The position numbers and the translations under genes are program-made. A stretch of 64,000 nt of DNA from Priestia koreensis (lineage in GTDB: Bacteria > Bacillota > Bacilli > Bacillales > Bacillaceae_H). The notes under the pieces are model-generated. The model was not told the DNA's origin, ran no database searches, and saw nothing but the letters and a program-made list of their open reading frames with translations. Below are positions 1 to 8,000 of the stretch, one piece after another (position 1 is the stretch's first letter; every line of letters begins with the position of its first letter). The stretch is from NCBI RefSeq assembly GCF_001274935.1, contig NZ_LILC01000013.1, positions 124,001-188,000 of the forward strand. Reading direction: 5' to 3'.

Positions 1-409
1 AAGAATCGGTTGTCGCATAAATACAGGCAGCTTCACTTACAAAATCACAGTCAAGGCCAAGCTTCTTGCTTTCAGAAGCAATAAAGTTTTTGGCTTCATT
101 ATTGATTTCGTAATAAAGCTTTGTTTTTTCTTCTCCAATATGCTCAATCAGTTCGTCATAGATTAACCCGTGCTGGGCGGTCACTTTTGCCGTCGTATGA
201 CCAGTCGTTCCGTTCACAATTCGGTCAGCTTCTAATAAAGCAACCTTCACTCCCTCTTTGCTCAATAAGTAGGCTGTCGTAATCCCTGCTATGCCCCCTC
301 CTACAATACATACGTCCACCGCTATGTCTTCTTTTAGCGCTTCGTAGCGTGGAAGGTCAATCTCTGCTCTCCAATAAGGCTCAAGATGATTTTTAGGTTC
401 TTCTGTCAT
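1..409 (-). CDS. FAD-dependent oxidoreductase, YhfW-like (partial)
   Basis: Only the N-terminal 136 residues lie in the window; the gene runs off the left edge. The ATG at 409 follows a strong GGAGGAG ribosome binding site. A dinucleotide-binding glycine motif GGGIAG sits near residues 37-42, followed by LLEAD at the end of the second strand (acidic FAD-ribose contact), then the GTTGHTTAK segment typical of the glycine-oxidase/DAO-like family. This arrangement matches B. subtilis YhfW-type proteins, which usually carry a C-terminal Rieske [2Fe-2S] domain. That part would be outside the window, so the Rieske domain is inference. Probably a cytoplasmic redox enzyme of unknown substrate. It is divergent from the DUF3231 gene. 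Confidence 0.8.
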   Translation of the reverse strand, partial: MTEEPKNHLEPYWRAEIDLPRYEALKEDIAVDVCIVGGGIAGITTAYLLSKEGVKVALLEADRIVNGTTGHTTAKVTAQHGLIYDELIEHIGEEKTKLYYEINNEAKNFIASESKKLGLDCDFVSEAACIYATTDS

Positions 410-566
410 GTTTACAAACTCCTCCTATCTAAACAAAACCTATTAAAAGCTTTGCCAACACCTTCTTTCTTCAAACAAGAAACTTCTCCTTAAGAAGTCC
501 CTGAATACTTCTACTTGTACTGGAGATAATGAGAAAAAACGTCAGAAAGCTAGGGTGAGGTAACGA

Positions 567-1112
567 ATGACAAAAGGAATTGAAGCACTCGCATCACTTC
601 TAAAAAATTTTATAGATGAAGAACCGAAGCCACCTCTGCATGTTGGAGAGGTGATGGATTTATGGACATCATACACCGCGTTTCATGAAGCACACTCCCT
701 CTATCAAGTCGGAATTAATTGCACGACTGATCAAGATTTGATTCATGTACTCGAGCAAGCGCTTGAAACGAGTCGAAAAGATACAAAGATGATTGAAGAG
801 TTTTTGTTGCATGAAGGAGTTCCGTTACCTCTTGTGAATGCAAATAAACCCGTCTCAAGAGCAAACAGTATACCTGAAGGAGCCAAGCTGACAGACGACG
901 AGCTTGCTAATTTAATTTCTGTTAAAGTTGCTGCTTCTATTATTTATTGTGCCCAGGCTATGTCTAAAACCGTGCGGAGCGATGTAGGTATTATGTTTTT
1001 TGATATTCAAGTACATTTAATGAAATTTGCGGCTCCTTTAAAAAATTTAATGAAAAAGCGCGGGTGGTTACGGATTCCCCCTCCGTACCTTCCACCTGGT
1101 AGCCCTAATTAA
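567..1112 (+). CDS. DUF3231 family protein
   Basis: A 181-residue protein recognised as DUF3231, a family almost confined to Bacilli. It is mostly helical and lacks a signal peptide or obvious membrane segment. Many members carry two copies of the domain (about 330 residues), so this is the single-domain form. The start is supported by GGTGAGG six bases upstream of the ATG. The C-terminus is proline-rich (IPPPYLPPGSP), which is a frequent ending in this family. Function is unknown; a ferritin-like helical bundle is plausible but is inference. It is a single-gene unit ending in a terminator shared with the convergent dinB-like gene. Confidence 0.75.
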   Translation: MTKGIEALASLLKNFIDEEPKPPLHVGEVMDLWTSYTAFHEAHSLYQVGINCTTDQDLIHVLEQALETSRKDTKMIEEFLLHEGVPLPLVNANKPVSRANSIPEGAKLTDDELANLISVKVAASIIYCAQAMSKTVRSDVGIMFFDIQVHLMKFAAPLKNLMKKRGWLRIPPPYLPPGSPN

Positions 1113-1115
1113 CAT

Positions 1116-1153
1116 AAAAAAGAAGGGTCTCACCGGCGAGACCCTTCTTTTTT
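1116..1153. terminator. Bidirectional Rho-independent terminator
   Basis: A perfect 16-bp stem (core GAAGGGTCTC / GAGACCCTTC) with a 6-nt loop, flanked by A-run and T-run, lies between two convergent genes and overlaps the stop codon of the dinB-like gene. Confidence 0.9.
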
Positions 1154-1618
1154 AAAGGATTGAAATGAACGTCCAACTACATTGGCGCTGACTGGTTCCA
1201 AATGTAATTCTCGTGCCCACACGGATAGCTGACCAGTATGATGAATTTCGTGGGCAATCACATGTTGAATAATATCTTCAACCATATAAGGAGTATCATC
1301 CCATGGAACGGTCACCATTTTTTCTTTATTACCGTCCCAGTTCAAAAGAAATTCGGTTATTTCCTCTCGACAGCGATCAGAAAAATGCTTAATCTGCTGA
1401 ATTGAGCGATGTGATTCAAATTCAAGCAACACGTCTTCTTTTTGCCCAATACCACGAATCCAACTATATTCAACGTCAACGATATGAAACAGCGTATATA
1501 AAATGCTGCCTACGCCTCCACTTCGCTTCTTGAACAATTCTTCTTCATCAAGTTGCTTGCACCAGTCAAACCACTCGTCTCGTACTTGCCAGTTATAGTC
1601 AAAGAATTTTAGCAACAT
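1130..1618 (-). CDS. DinB family protein
   Basis: A 162-residue four-helix-bundle protein of the DinB/YfiT superfamily. The metal-binding histidine pattern is visible: a histidine in LFHIVDVEYSW near residue 45, and HVIAHEIHHTGQL near residues 118-130. Family members are metal-dependent enzymes, including thiol (bacillithiol or mycothiol) S-transferases, but the substrate here cannot be told. Start ATG at 1618 has GAGGG a few bases upstream. The 3' end lies inside the shared terminator. It is probably transcribed after the neighbouring methyltransferase gene or alone. Confidence 0.8.
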   Translation of the reverse strand: MLLKFFDYNWQVRDEWFDWCKQLDEEELFKKRSGGVGSILYTLFHIVDVEYSWIRGIGQKEDVLLEFESHRSIQQIKHFSDRCREEITEFLLNWDGNKEKMVTVPWDDTPYMVEDIIQHVIAHEIHHTGQLSVWARELHLEPVSANVVGRSFQSFKKEGSRR

Positions 1619-1683
1619 GTGTCCCTCATCTCTACAGATTTACTTTTGAAATGATTCGTTGCTAATTGCTAGAATCCTCTTCA

Positions 1684-2472
1684 TCACGAACTTTTTTGCA
1701 AAATCACCATGTTACATCCATGCAGAACGCGGTGATTAGCGTGTGGGTCCTGTGTATGAAGTGTAAGATAAAGCTCTTCTAACAGCTGATCGCGAATCGC
1801 TTCAGGCAGGTGTTGAAGCCATGATAACGAGTATACCCGACCGCACCACTCTTCCGTTGAGTAAGAAACGCTGTATTCGATTCGACTTGTATCAATGACG
1901 TGAAGACCACTCTCCTGCCACTCTTTGTACCACTCGATAGGAAGCAAATCGGTTGCTGATTTTAATTCGTTTTTTGACAGCTCTTTTCGAAATAGATTCG
2001 TTGGCATATATGGCTGAATGAGGTGAAACGTTTCTTTAATTAGCGGATCACGCGGCAAAAACCCACCGTCCATAATGATGACGTAGCCACGTGAAGTTAA
2101 AATTCGGTTGATTTCCTTAATCGCTCTTGAGCGATTGAACTCCTGCCATGCTCTCATGATCGTAATTACATCGATACTCGACGTTTGAAGACCTGTTTTC
2201 TCTGCGCTCGCTTGTATATATTGAATGCGCTCAGAAGATGGAAATGATTTTGCCTCTTCTAGGGCACTTCTTGCTGAATCAATGCCGATGGCGAGCGCTC
2301 CTCGGTTTGAGAGCTCTCTCGTCAATGCTCCGCTTCCGCATCCCATATCCACTGCTACTTTATTTGTAAGCGAAATGCCACGCTTTGACATAGCTGAAAA
2401 TAATTCATATGGAACGTCGTGCTGTCGTTTGGCCGCCATTTTCGCCGCTTGTTTCAGATTTAATTTTTGCAT
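1684..2472 (-). CDS. SAM-dependent methyltransferase
   Basis: A class I methyltransferase. Motif I is VDMGCGSGALTREL, followed by IGIDSA (acidic residue binding the ribose of SAM) and a motif IV region VITIMRAWQEFNRS. The start chosen is the ATG at 2472 (262 residues) because it is preceded by AAGGGGGAG at good spacing. An in-frame ATG at 2547 would add 25 residues but has no ribosome binding site. Small-molecule substrate is unknown; the fold resembles the UbiE/COQ5-like Methyltransf_11 group. It lies 82 bases downstream of trpS in the same orientation, so some read-through from trpS is possible. Confidence 0.78.
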   Translation of the reverse strand: MQKLNLKQAAKMAAKRQHDVPYELFSAMSKRGISLTNKVAVDMGCGSGALTRELSNRGALAIGIDSARSALEEAKSFPSSERIQYIQASAEKTGLQTSSIDVITIMRAWQEFNRSRAIKEINRILTSRGYVIIMDGGFLPRDPLIKETFHLIQPYMPTNLFRKELSKNELKSATDLLPIEWYKEWQESGLHVIDTSRIEYSVSYSTEEWCGRVYSLSWLQHLPEAIRDQLLEELYLTLHTQDPHANHRVLHGCNMVILQKSS

Positions 2473-2553
2473 GCTATCGCTCCCCCTTATACTAAATGCA
2501 GCGCTTCCTGTCCTATATATATGAGGGAACTTTCGCATACTGACCACTTAAAT

Positions 2554-3537
2554 TCAGCGGGTAAAGCCAATTCGTTTCTCGACTTCCTCAAGCACGATAC
2601 GAGCTTTCGCTGAAGCCTTTTTCGCCCCCTGAGTCAAAATATCGTCAAGTTCGTTGGACGCATAAATATCCTGAAATCTCTCTTGAATTGGTGAAAGGTC
2701 CTCAATAATGGCATCCGCTACCTCTTCTTTTAAGGCGCCGTATCCCCTGCCATTAAAATGGGTCTCTGCCTCCTGAAGAGAAATTCTCTTAAAGGCACTG
2801 TACAAACTAAGGAGATTTGATACCCCTGGTTTTTTCTCCATATCAAAGTGAATCATTCCCTCTGAATCGGTTTGGGCTCGTTTTACCTTTTTTCGAATGA
2901 TTTCCGGCGTGTCTAAGACCGAGATATAGCTCTGAGGGTTCGGGTCGGATTTGCTCATTTTCTTTTCAGGATCTTGTAACGAGCGAATGCGAGCAGTAAA
3001 CGGAGAGTTATATCCTTCTGGAAGGGTAAATAAGTCTCCGTAAAGATGATTAAATCGTCGTGCTAACAAACGTGTGAGCTCGATGTGCTGAGATTGGTCG
3101 TCACCTACAGGAATCACCGTTGCTCCGTATAATAAAATATCAGCTGCCATCAACGTTGGATAAGCAAGAAGTCCTGCTGGAATAGCTTCTGTCCGTGATT
3201 GGGACTTTTCTTTGTATTGAGTCATTCGCTCGAGTTCTCCCATATGAGCTAAGCATTGGACAATCCATCCAAGTCTTGCGTGCTCGGGTACTTCAGATTG
3301 AATAAAAATGGTCGCCTTTTCCGGGTCGAGTCCGACTGCTAAATATAAAGCCGCTAAGCGACGTGTATTCGTTCGTAGCTCCGTCGGTGGCTGTGGAACG
3401 GTAATCGCATGTTGGTTGACAATACAAAAATAACTTTCATGATCTTCCTGTAAGGGAACAAACTGCTTCATTGCGCCTAAATAATTGCCGATCGTAATAA
3501 CTCCACTCGGCTGAATGCCTGAAAAAACTGTTTTCAT
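2554..3537 (-). CDS. trpS: Tryptophanyl-tRNA synthetase
   Basis: Class I aminoacyl-tRNA synthetase charging tRNA-Trp, 327 residues, the normal bacterial length. The HIGH-type signature appears as TIGNYLGAM near residues 15-23 and the KMSKS loop near residue 192 (KKMSKSDPNPQSY). The AIDxT-type region is represented by ADILLYGATVIPVGDDQSQH. The gene stands alone behind a T-box leader containing a candidate Trp specifier, so it is expected to be induced when uncharged tRNA-Trp accumulates. Start ATG at 3537 is preceded by AGAGGAAGAG. Confidence 0.97.
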   Translation of the reverse strand: MKTVFSGIQPSGVITIGNYLGAMKQFVPLQEDHESYFCIVNQHAITVPQPPTELRTNTRRLAALYLAVGLDPEKATIFIQSEVPEHARLGWIVQCLAHMGELERMTQYKEKSQSRTEAIPAGLLAYPTLMAADILLYGATVIPVGDDQSQHIELTRLLARRFNHLYGDLFTLPEGYNSPFTARIRSLQDPEKKMSKSDPNPQSYISVLDTPEIIRKKVKRAQTDSEGMIHFDMEKKPGVSNLLSLYSAFKRISLQEAETHFNGRGYGALKEEVADAIIEDLSPIQERFQDIYASNELDDILTQGAKKASAKARIVLEEVEKRIGFTR

Positions 3538-3608
3538 GTTTCTCTTCCTCTCTCTTGGTCAATAATTACGATCTACTTCTGGACGGAGGAGTTAGTTTGA
3601 AAACACAA

Positions 3609-3882
3609 AAAAGCCCATCCGTCCCTACGAAAAGGGACGAATGGACCGTGGTACCACCCTTATTATTTTAAAGCGCGCTTTAAAATCACTTATCACCCGT
3701 ACGACATGATACGGTATCCATTGTAACGTGTGGACGTTCACGGCAAAGCCTACTACAAAGGTTCGGTTTGCTGCTCAGAAGCCCATTCATCATTCGCTCG
3801 ACGCTGGTTCACACTACCCACCAGCTCTCTGTAGTCTCGACTAAATGATTACTCCTCTTCCTCATCGCGGTTCGATCGTAAT
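3609..3882 (-). promoter_or_regulatory. T-box leader of trpS
   Basis: On the minus strand the conserved T-box core GGTGGTACCACGG (3646-3659) precedes a terminator stem formed by CCATTCGTCCC and GGGACGGATGG with a T-run (3609-3645). Upstream are a stem I region containing an AGAGAGCTGGTGGG AG-bulge-like element and a candidate TGG tryptophan specifier at 3785-3783 (inferred from the gene product). Uncharged tRNA-Trp would stabilise the antiterminator and allow trpS transcription. Confidence 0.93.
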
Positions 3883-3889
3883 TTCTCTG

Positions 3890-3918
3890 ATCATAGCACA
3901 TTGGAAAATATTGTGCAA
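3890..3918 (-). promoter_or_regulatory. Sigma-A promoter of trpS
   Basis: Minus-strand TTGCAC (-35, 3913-3918), 17-bp spacer, TATGAT (-10, 3890-3895). It places the transcript start just at the 5' end of the T-box RNA. Confidence 0.8.
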
Positions 3919-3926
3919 TCTATTCG

Positions 3927-4343
3927 TTATCCATTTTGTTTTTGTAATAGCTCACTTGCGTATAGTTCGATAATTTCACGTCGACGGATAATCCCGATAA
4001 ATACACCGTTATCATCGACAACCGGCACAAAGTTTTGTTCTGCTGCCTGTGAAATAATACTTGTCATTTCATCATTAATTGAAATAGGTTTGTTATCTTG
4101 TCTGCGCGCCACATCTGAAATTGGAATATCTTCAAGCTCGAACATATTAAAATTTTCAAGGGATTTGATTTTCCATAAAATGTCCCCTTCAGTCAATGTT
4201 CCAACGTATTTCCCCTCATTATCAATAAGTGGAACCGCTGCATAACGATGATACTCCATTTTTTCAAGCGCTTGACGCATTGATGAATGAATGTTTACGG
4301 TTACGACTTCAATTTTTGGAATTAAAAAAAATGCAACATTCAT
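3927..4343 (-). CDS. Tandem CBS-domain protein under c-di-AMP riboswitch
   Basis: A 138-residue stand-alone CBS pair. CBS1 includes MRQALEKMEYHRYAAVPLID and YVGTLTEGDILW; CBS2 includes VPVVDDNGVFIGIIRRREII. CBS pairs bind adenine nucleotides, and some Firmicute examples bind c-di-AMP (DarB/CbpA-type); nothing here proves the ligand. Start at ATG 4343 is chosen because AGGAG lies 11 bases upstream and because the longer frame from 4460 would run through the riboswitch leader. The gene sits alone between the trpS promoter and its own riboswitch and promoter. Its control by c-di-AMP suggests a role in c-di-AMP, potassium or osmolyte signalling (inference). Confidence 0.85.
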   Translation of the reverse strand: MNVAFFLIPKIEVVTVNIHSSMRQALEKMEYHRYAAVPLIDNEGKYVGTLTEGDILWKIKSLENFNMFELEDIPISDVARRQDNKPISINDEMTSIISQAAEQNFVPVVDDNGVFIGIIRRREIIELYASELLQKQNG

Positions 4344-4385
4344 TGTTTCCCAGTCTCCTTTTGTCTCGATCCTTCTTAGTCTATC

Positions 4386-4413
4386 CAAAAACCATCTGAA
4401 CGAACGGTTTTTG
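4386..4413 (-). terminator. Candidate riboswitch expression-platform hairpin
   Basis: CAAAAACC and GGTTTTTG form an 8-bp stem between the riboswitch aptamer and the CBS gene. The T-run is short (inside the stem), so this may be an intrinsic terminator or another structural switch. Confidence 0.45.
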
Positions 4414-4464
4414 ATTGGTTGTTTGCAATGAATGAATGGCGTGTTCACCGATTCTCTCATTACG

Positions 4465-4660
4465 CTGACGAGGTTAGCTGTCGGGTTAGGGCTAGTGAGA
4501 GTCGCCCTTTCTTCATTTTTGTATGAACATGCAAAAATGGCGGCATGGAAAAAGGCGAAGATAATTTCTGCTGAAATGCCTCGCTATGCCTAGAATTCAC
4601 CCCTAGTACATGAAGTACTTGTCGTGGTTCCCCCGCTCCTATTCGGATTGAGCGCTATTG
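4465..4660 (-). promoter_or_regulatory. c-di-AMP riboswitch (ydaO-yuaA type)
   Basis: On the minus strand the 5' part carries GCTCAATCCGAATAGGAGCG followed by GGGGAACCA, and then GGGGTGAAT. The 3' part carries ACCCGACAGCTAACCTCGTC, near 4466-4490. These are the diagnostic conserved blocks of the ydaO-yuaA class, which binds c-di-AMP and usually turns expression off. In other Bacilli the class controls potassium transporters and cell-wall genes; here it precedes a CBS-domain gene. Confidence 0.92.
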
Positions 4661-4680
4661 TTTTCATATTATCCTTCGTT

Positions 4681-4709
4681 ATATTACACATGTTGATTTA
4701 CCCTGTCAA
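4681..4709 (-). promoter_or_regulatory. Sigma-A promoter of the riboswitch-CBS transcript
   Basis: Minus-strand TTGACA (4704-4709), 17-bp spacer, TAATAT (4681-4686), placed just upstream of the riboswitch. Confidence 0.88.
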
Positions 4710-4956
4710 ACTTTTATATCCCCCTGTTACAACAGTCATTTTGCTTCTATTCCTACACCTATGTATTCGATAAAAAAAGGCGAATTCCCTTTTAAAACTG
4801 GCAAAAAGATCCTGACTGCACCTGTTATCTTCCCTTTTATCGGGCAAGCTAAACCATAAAAAGAATAGTGGATTTTTTTTGAATACTATTGTATGATAAA
4901 CCCTTGTTAGTAATAATACAATTCTTATCGATATACTATGAATTAAAAGGAGAAAG

Positions 4957-6159
4957 ATGATGAAACTTTCCACTAAAATTACGTTAGGGCTTATTTTAGG
5001 GATCATTGTGGGTGCCTTGTTGAACGGTTTCCTCCCTGGTCACGTTGGGTTTTTAGACAAATATATTTTAACGCCTATTGGGCAGGCATTTTTACATCTC
5101 ATCCAATTTGTTGTCGTACCTCTTGTGTTCACGTCATTACTCATCGGTTTTACAGGGCTACGTGATTCAAGCAAAGTTGGTTCTTATACGACAAAGCTGC
5201 TTCTGCTGTACATCGTCACTAGTGCCGTATCACTTGCGATCGGCCTACTTACTGCTTTTGTCTTGAAGCCAGGACAAGGTGTAAGTGGAGCAGGCGGATT
5301 AGAAGCGCCTAAGACAGAAAAAGGACAAAATTTAATCGATTGGCTCGTATCAATTATACCGACTAACCCGTTTCAAGCATTTGCAGAAGCGAATTTGCTA
5401 CAGGTGATTATTTCAGCCGTTCTAATCATCATCGGCATTCGCTTGGTCGGTGATAAGGCGAAGCCGTTCATCGCTTTTTCAGAAAGCTTACATGCAATTT
5501 TAGAAAAAATCATTGGTGTTATTCTACGCGTGGCGCCAATAGGCGTATTTGCATTAATTAGTTCTGTCATTGCCACACAAGGTTTTGATTTAGTAAAAAA
5601 GCTGGCACTTTACATTATTGGTCTTTTAGTTGCGATCTTAGTGATGATGTTGATTTATGCATTAATCATCTTGTTCATCAAGGAATCACCATCTCGCTTT
5701 TTCAAAAGCTTCTGGCCCGCTTTTAGCATCGCTTTCGGAACAGCAAGCTCAAATGCGGCTCTTCCAGTAGCGCTTGACAATGCCAAGCAAGGATATGGCT
5801 TAAAATCAGACATTGCTGGGTTCGCGATTCCATTCGGAACGGCACTAAAACGCGACGGAGCGGGTATCCTACAAGGATTTAATGCGATCTTCGTTGCTCA
5901 GCTATTTCATGTAGATTTATCACCTGCAGTCATCGGAGCAATCTTTATTAGTGCCATTTTGGTTTCATTCAGTACAGCAGGTGTTCCCGGTGCTGGTATT
6001 ATCATGATGACAACGGTCCTAACAGCCGCTCATTTACCACTCGAAGGGATTGCATTAGTAGCCGGCGTAGACCGGATTACAGAAGGATTCCGTACGATGC
6101 TGAACGTTGTTGGAAATGCGGCAAACGCCGTAATACTGAACAAATGGGAGAAAGAATAA
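4957..6159 (+). CDS. Divergent DAACS-family (glutamate/dicarboxylate-type) symporter
   Basis: A 400-residue polytopic carrier of the dicarboxylate/amino acid:cation symporter family. The serine-rich HP1 region is present but altered (TASSNAALPVAL), as is HP2 (STAGVPGAG). The TM7 signature NMDGT of canonical members is replaced by KRDGAG, and the TM8 signature is DRITEGFRTMLNVVGNAAN instead of the usual DxxRTxxNVTGD. Those positions build cation and substrate sites in characterised homologues, so substrate or coupling may differ. Two consecutive ATGs (4957, 4960) follow AAAAGGAGAAAG. It is divergent from the riboswitch-controlled CBS gene and ends in its own terminator. Confidence 0.88.
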   Translation: MMKLSTKITLGLILGIIVGALLNGFLPGHVGFLDKYILTPIGQAFLHLIQFVVVPLVFTSLLIGFTGLRDSSKVGSYTTKLLLLYIVTSAVSLAIGLLTAFVLKPGQGVSGAGGLEAPKTEKGQNLIDWLVSIIPTNPFQAFAEANLLQVIISAVLIIIGIRLVGDKAKPFIAFSESLHAILEKIIGVILRVAPIGVFALISSVIATQGFDLVKKLALYIIGLLVAILVMMLIYALIILFIKESPSRFFKSFWPAFSIAFGTASSNAALPVALDNAKQGYGLKSDIAGFAIPFGTALKRDGAGILQGFNAIFVAQLFHVDLSPAVIGAIFISAILVSFSTAGVPGAGIIMMTTVLTAAHLPLEGIALVAGVDRITEGFRTMLNVVGNAANAVILNKWEKE

Positions 6160-6160
6160 G

Positions 6161-6186
6161 AAGGACAGCCTGTCGGCTGTCCTTTG
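6161..6186 (+). terminator. Rho-independent terminator
   Basis: AAGGACAGCC / GGCTGTCCTT 10-bp stem with a 4-nt loop directly after the symporter stop codon. Confidence 0.8.
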
Positions 6187-6416
6187 TTGTGTTTACAATT
6201 TGAATTTTATAAGCATAAGTTGGAGCTTTTCAGAAAGGCCTACAAGCATTTGTGCAGCAGACGTTATTGCCCGTTTGAATATTTGTTGCTGTTGGATGCA
6301 ATCCTTACCTATATATTCGCTAAGCATTGTACCTGCAACAAGAGACAAGTTTTTTCATCGAATAAAATCCCAACAAAAAAAGTGCTCAGGCGTTAAAGAG
6401 CCGTTTGCGCTTTTCG

Positions 6417-6920
6417 TTAAAACGTATCGTGCTGAGTTGTTTTTGAATGAATTGTCCAATGATCAAAAACGGTCGTATGATCTGTAAGAGACCCGGTTTT
6501 AAGCCACTTCATCGCTTCAATTACAAGAGGAGAAGCTGTTTCTACTTTGATATCATCAGGGTGCACCCACCTTGCACCATCAGCATCCTGACCAGAAAAT
6601 TGGTTGGCAACCGGTGTTACACTCCCCTCCCAAGATAAAAGATGGTACATAATGGCCATGTGATAACCCGTTTCCTCCGCCGAAAATGGAAGTAAGAAAT
6701 CGCTCATTCCAAGTCGCACAGATTCAATGACATTCAGTCCTGTTTCTTCTCGAATTTCTCTCTTTAACGCTTCTTCAATCGTTTCAAATGATTCAACTCC
6801 GCCACCAGGAAGATCAATTCGTCCTCTATACGGTCCTGTTCGTTTATCAACGACCAGTAGTTTTCCATCCTTTTCACAAATGGCATATACGCCTAAACGG
6901 CGATTGTAATCAGCTGACAT
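6417..6920 (-). CDS. NUDIX hydrolase
   Basis: A 167-residue NUDIX protein. The Nudix box (GX5EX7REUXEEXGU) is complete: GGGVESFETIEEALKREIR followed by EETGL, near residues 39-62. Members hydrolyse nucleoside diphosphates linked to another moiety; the substrate is unknown. The ATG overlaps the end of the upstream GrpB-family gene by 11 bases, so the two are co-transcribed and probably translationally coupled. Confidence 0.88.
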   Translation of the reverse strand: MSADYNRRLGVYAICEKDGKLLVVDKRTGPYRGRIDLPGGGVESFETIEEALKREIREETGLNVIESVRLGMSDFLLPFSAEETGYHMAIMYHLLSWEGSVTPVANQFSGQDADGARWVHPDDIKVETASPLVIEAMKWLKTGSLTDHTTVFDHWTIHSKTTQHDTF

Positions 6921-7509
6921 GTGGCGTCATGCTTTCGGCACTTTTGGCTTTTTGAATAATATCTGCAATAAAAGCGCCTTTCGCTTTTGCATATTCATTT
7001 CCGTTCTTCCACTGTTTTGCTGAGAGCTCTTCCTTCAAAGCAGCGTAATCATGTCGTGCTTCCTCATTCGTTCGCAAATAATTTCGGAATGCAAGATGAT
7101 CCGTCCAAAATGGCGAGTCCATGAGAGTCAAATGAATGTGAGCGAATCGGTGTGTATGGCTTGGAATATGGATGTCTGGGTCTTTTGTGATAATGTTTGG
7201 ATAATCCTCACGAAACACCCCGTCTTTTAAAGCGATAAAAAAGCGTCGTTCGGGAATAATAGCATTGAATGATTCAACGTAAATGTATCCAGCCTGCACC
7301 AATGCTTCTGTTGCAAGCTCCATTTCTTCAGGGCGCTTTAAGCCAATCATCATATCAATAATAGGTTTGGCTAACAGTCCGGGAATAGACGTGCTGCCGA
7401 TATGCTCGATTGTGGGATGTACATCTTTTAAAAGTTGATCTAGTTGCTCTTGTTCAGATTGAAAAAGTAACGGCCACCCTTGATTGTATGAAGTCACTGT
7501 AATTTCCAT
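6910..7509 (-). CDS. GrpB family protein (UPF0157)
   Basis: A 199-residue protein of the GrpB/UPF0157 family, which has a nucleotidyltransferase-like fold. The conserved HIGSTSIPGLLAKPIIDMMI segment lies near residues 35-55. The start is placed at 7509 because GAGGTG is six bases upstream; an adjacent ATG at 7512 is possible but too close to the site. The frame continues to 7554 without a ribosome binding site. It is first gene of a two-gene unit with the NUDIX hydrolase. Precise reaction unknown. Confidence 0.85.
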   Translation of the reverse strand: MEITVTSYNQGWPLLFQSEQEQLDQLLKDVHPTIEHIGSTSIPGLLAKPIIDMMIGLKRPEEMELATEALVQAGYIYVESFNAIIPERRFFIALKDGVFREDYPNIITKDPDIHIPSHTHRFAHIHLTLMDSPFWTDHLAFRNYLRTNEEARHDYAALKEELSAKQWKNGNEYAKAKGAFIADIIQKAKSAESMTPHVS

Positions 7510-7706
7510 CATGTTCACCTCAAAAAAATAAAGTTGTTTAATAGCATAGCACATTTTAAAACAAAATTGTACGATTATTCAGAAAAAAGTTACTTCATCT
7601 TCTTCCTCTACAAAGTATTTCAAAAAATAAGGGAAATAGGGTATGATCAGTAAGGACAGTTTTTATTCCAAATATAGACTATGAACGATGAAAAGGAGGG
7701 TTGACC

Positions 7707-7817
7707 TTGAAGAAGGTAAAAACCCTTTTCTCTTTGCTCGCTGCTGTCACAGCTTTTCTCGTGACATACTTTACGATTAAAGTGGAGCGCGCGCATCATG
7801 CAAAAGGAAGTAAGTAA
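7707..7817 (+). CDS. Small single-pass membrane peptide (36 aa)
   Basis: A TTG start follows AAAAGGAGGG, one of the strongest ribosome binding sites in the window. The 36 residues begin with basic KKVK, then one hydrophobic helix (LFSLLAAVTAFLVTYFTI), and end in a basic tail rich in H and K. It is flanked downstream by a terminator, so it is a complete small transcription unit. An in-frame TTG six bases upstream is too close to the Shine-Dalgarno. No family recognised. Confidence 0.65.
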   Translation: MKKVKTLFSLLAAVTAFLVTYFTIKVERAHHAKGSK

Positions 7818-7844
7818 AGAGAAACAGTTGCACGTATTACTAAC

Positions 7845-7906
7845 AATAAGCGAAGTTACCTGGCTATTTGGATGAGGGGGTAATTTCGCTTATTTGCATT
7901 TTGTTC
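7845..7906 (+). terminator. Rho-independent terminator
   Basis: AATAAGCGAAGTTACC pairs with GGTAATTTCGCTTATT (near-perfect 16-bp stem, 18-nt loop), followed by a T-rich stretch. It ends the small-peptide gene. Confidence 0.7.
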
Positions 7907-7926
7907 CATTTTTAGGCATTCGTCAC

Positions 7927-7979
7927 TTGCCAACCTTTACTGTTTGACATATAATTTAATTAATTAAGTAATTACTTAA
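7927..7979 (+). promoter_or_regulatory. Promoter and palindromic operator of sdpR-sdpI pair
   Basis: TTGCCA (7927-7932), 17-bp spacer, TATAAT (7950-7955). Immediately downstream is a perfect 16-bp palindrome TTAAGTAATTACTTAA (7964-7979) over the start of transcription, the expected position for autorepression by the ArsR-type regulator it precedes. Confidence 0.8.
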
Positions 7980-8000
7980 ATAACTAATTAAGGAGGTCAT

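Noticed and set aside
4344..4460. N-terminal extension of the CBS protein to an ATG at 4460 (177 residues)
   Set aside because: It would start immediately after the riboswitch aptamer, has no ribosome binding site and reads through the expression platform; the ATG at 4343 is better placed.
6193..6327. 44-codon minus-strand frame (MLSEYIGKDCIQQQQIFKRA and onward)
   Set aside because: The composition is protein-like, but there is only a weak GCAGG site and no promoter or terminator. It could be a remnant; not enough support to call a gene.
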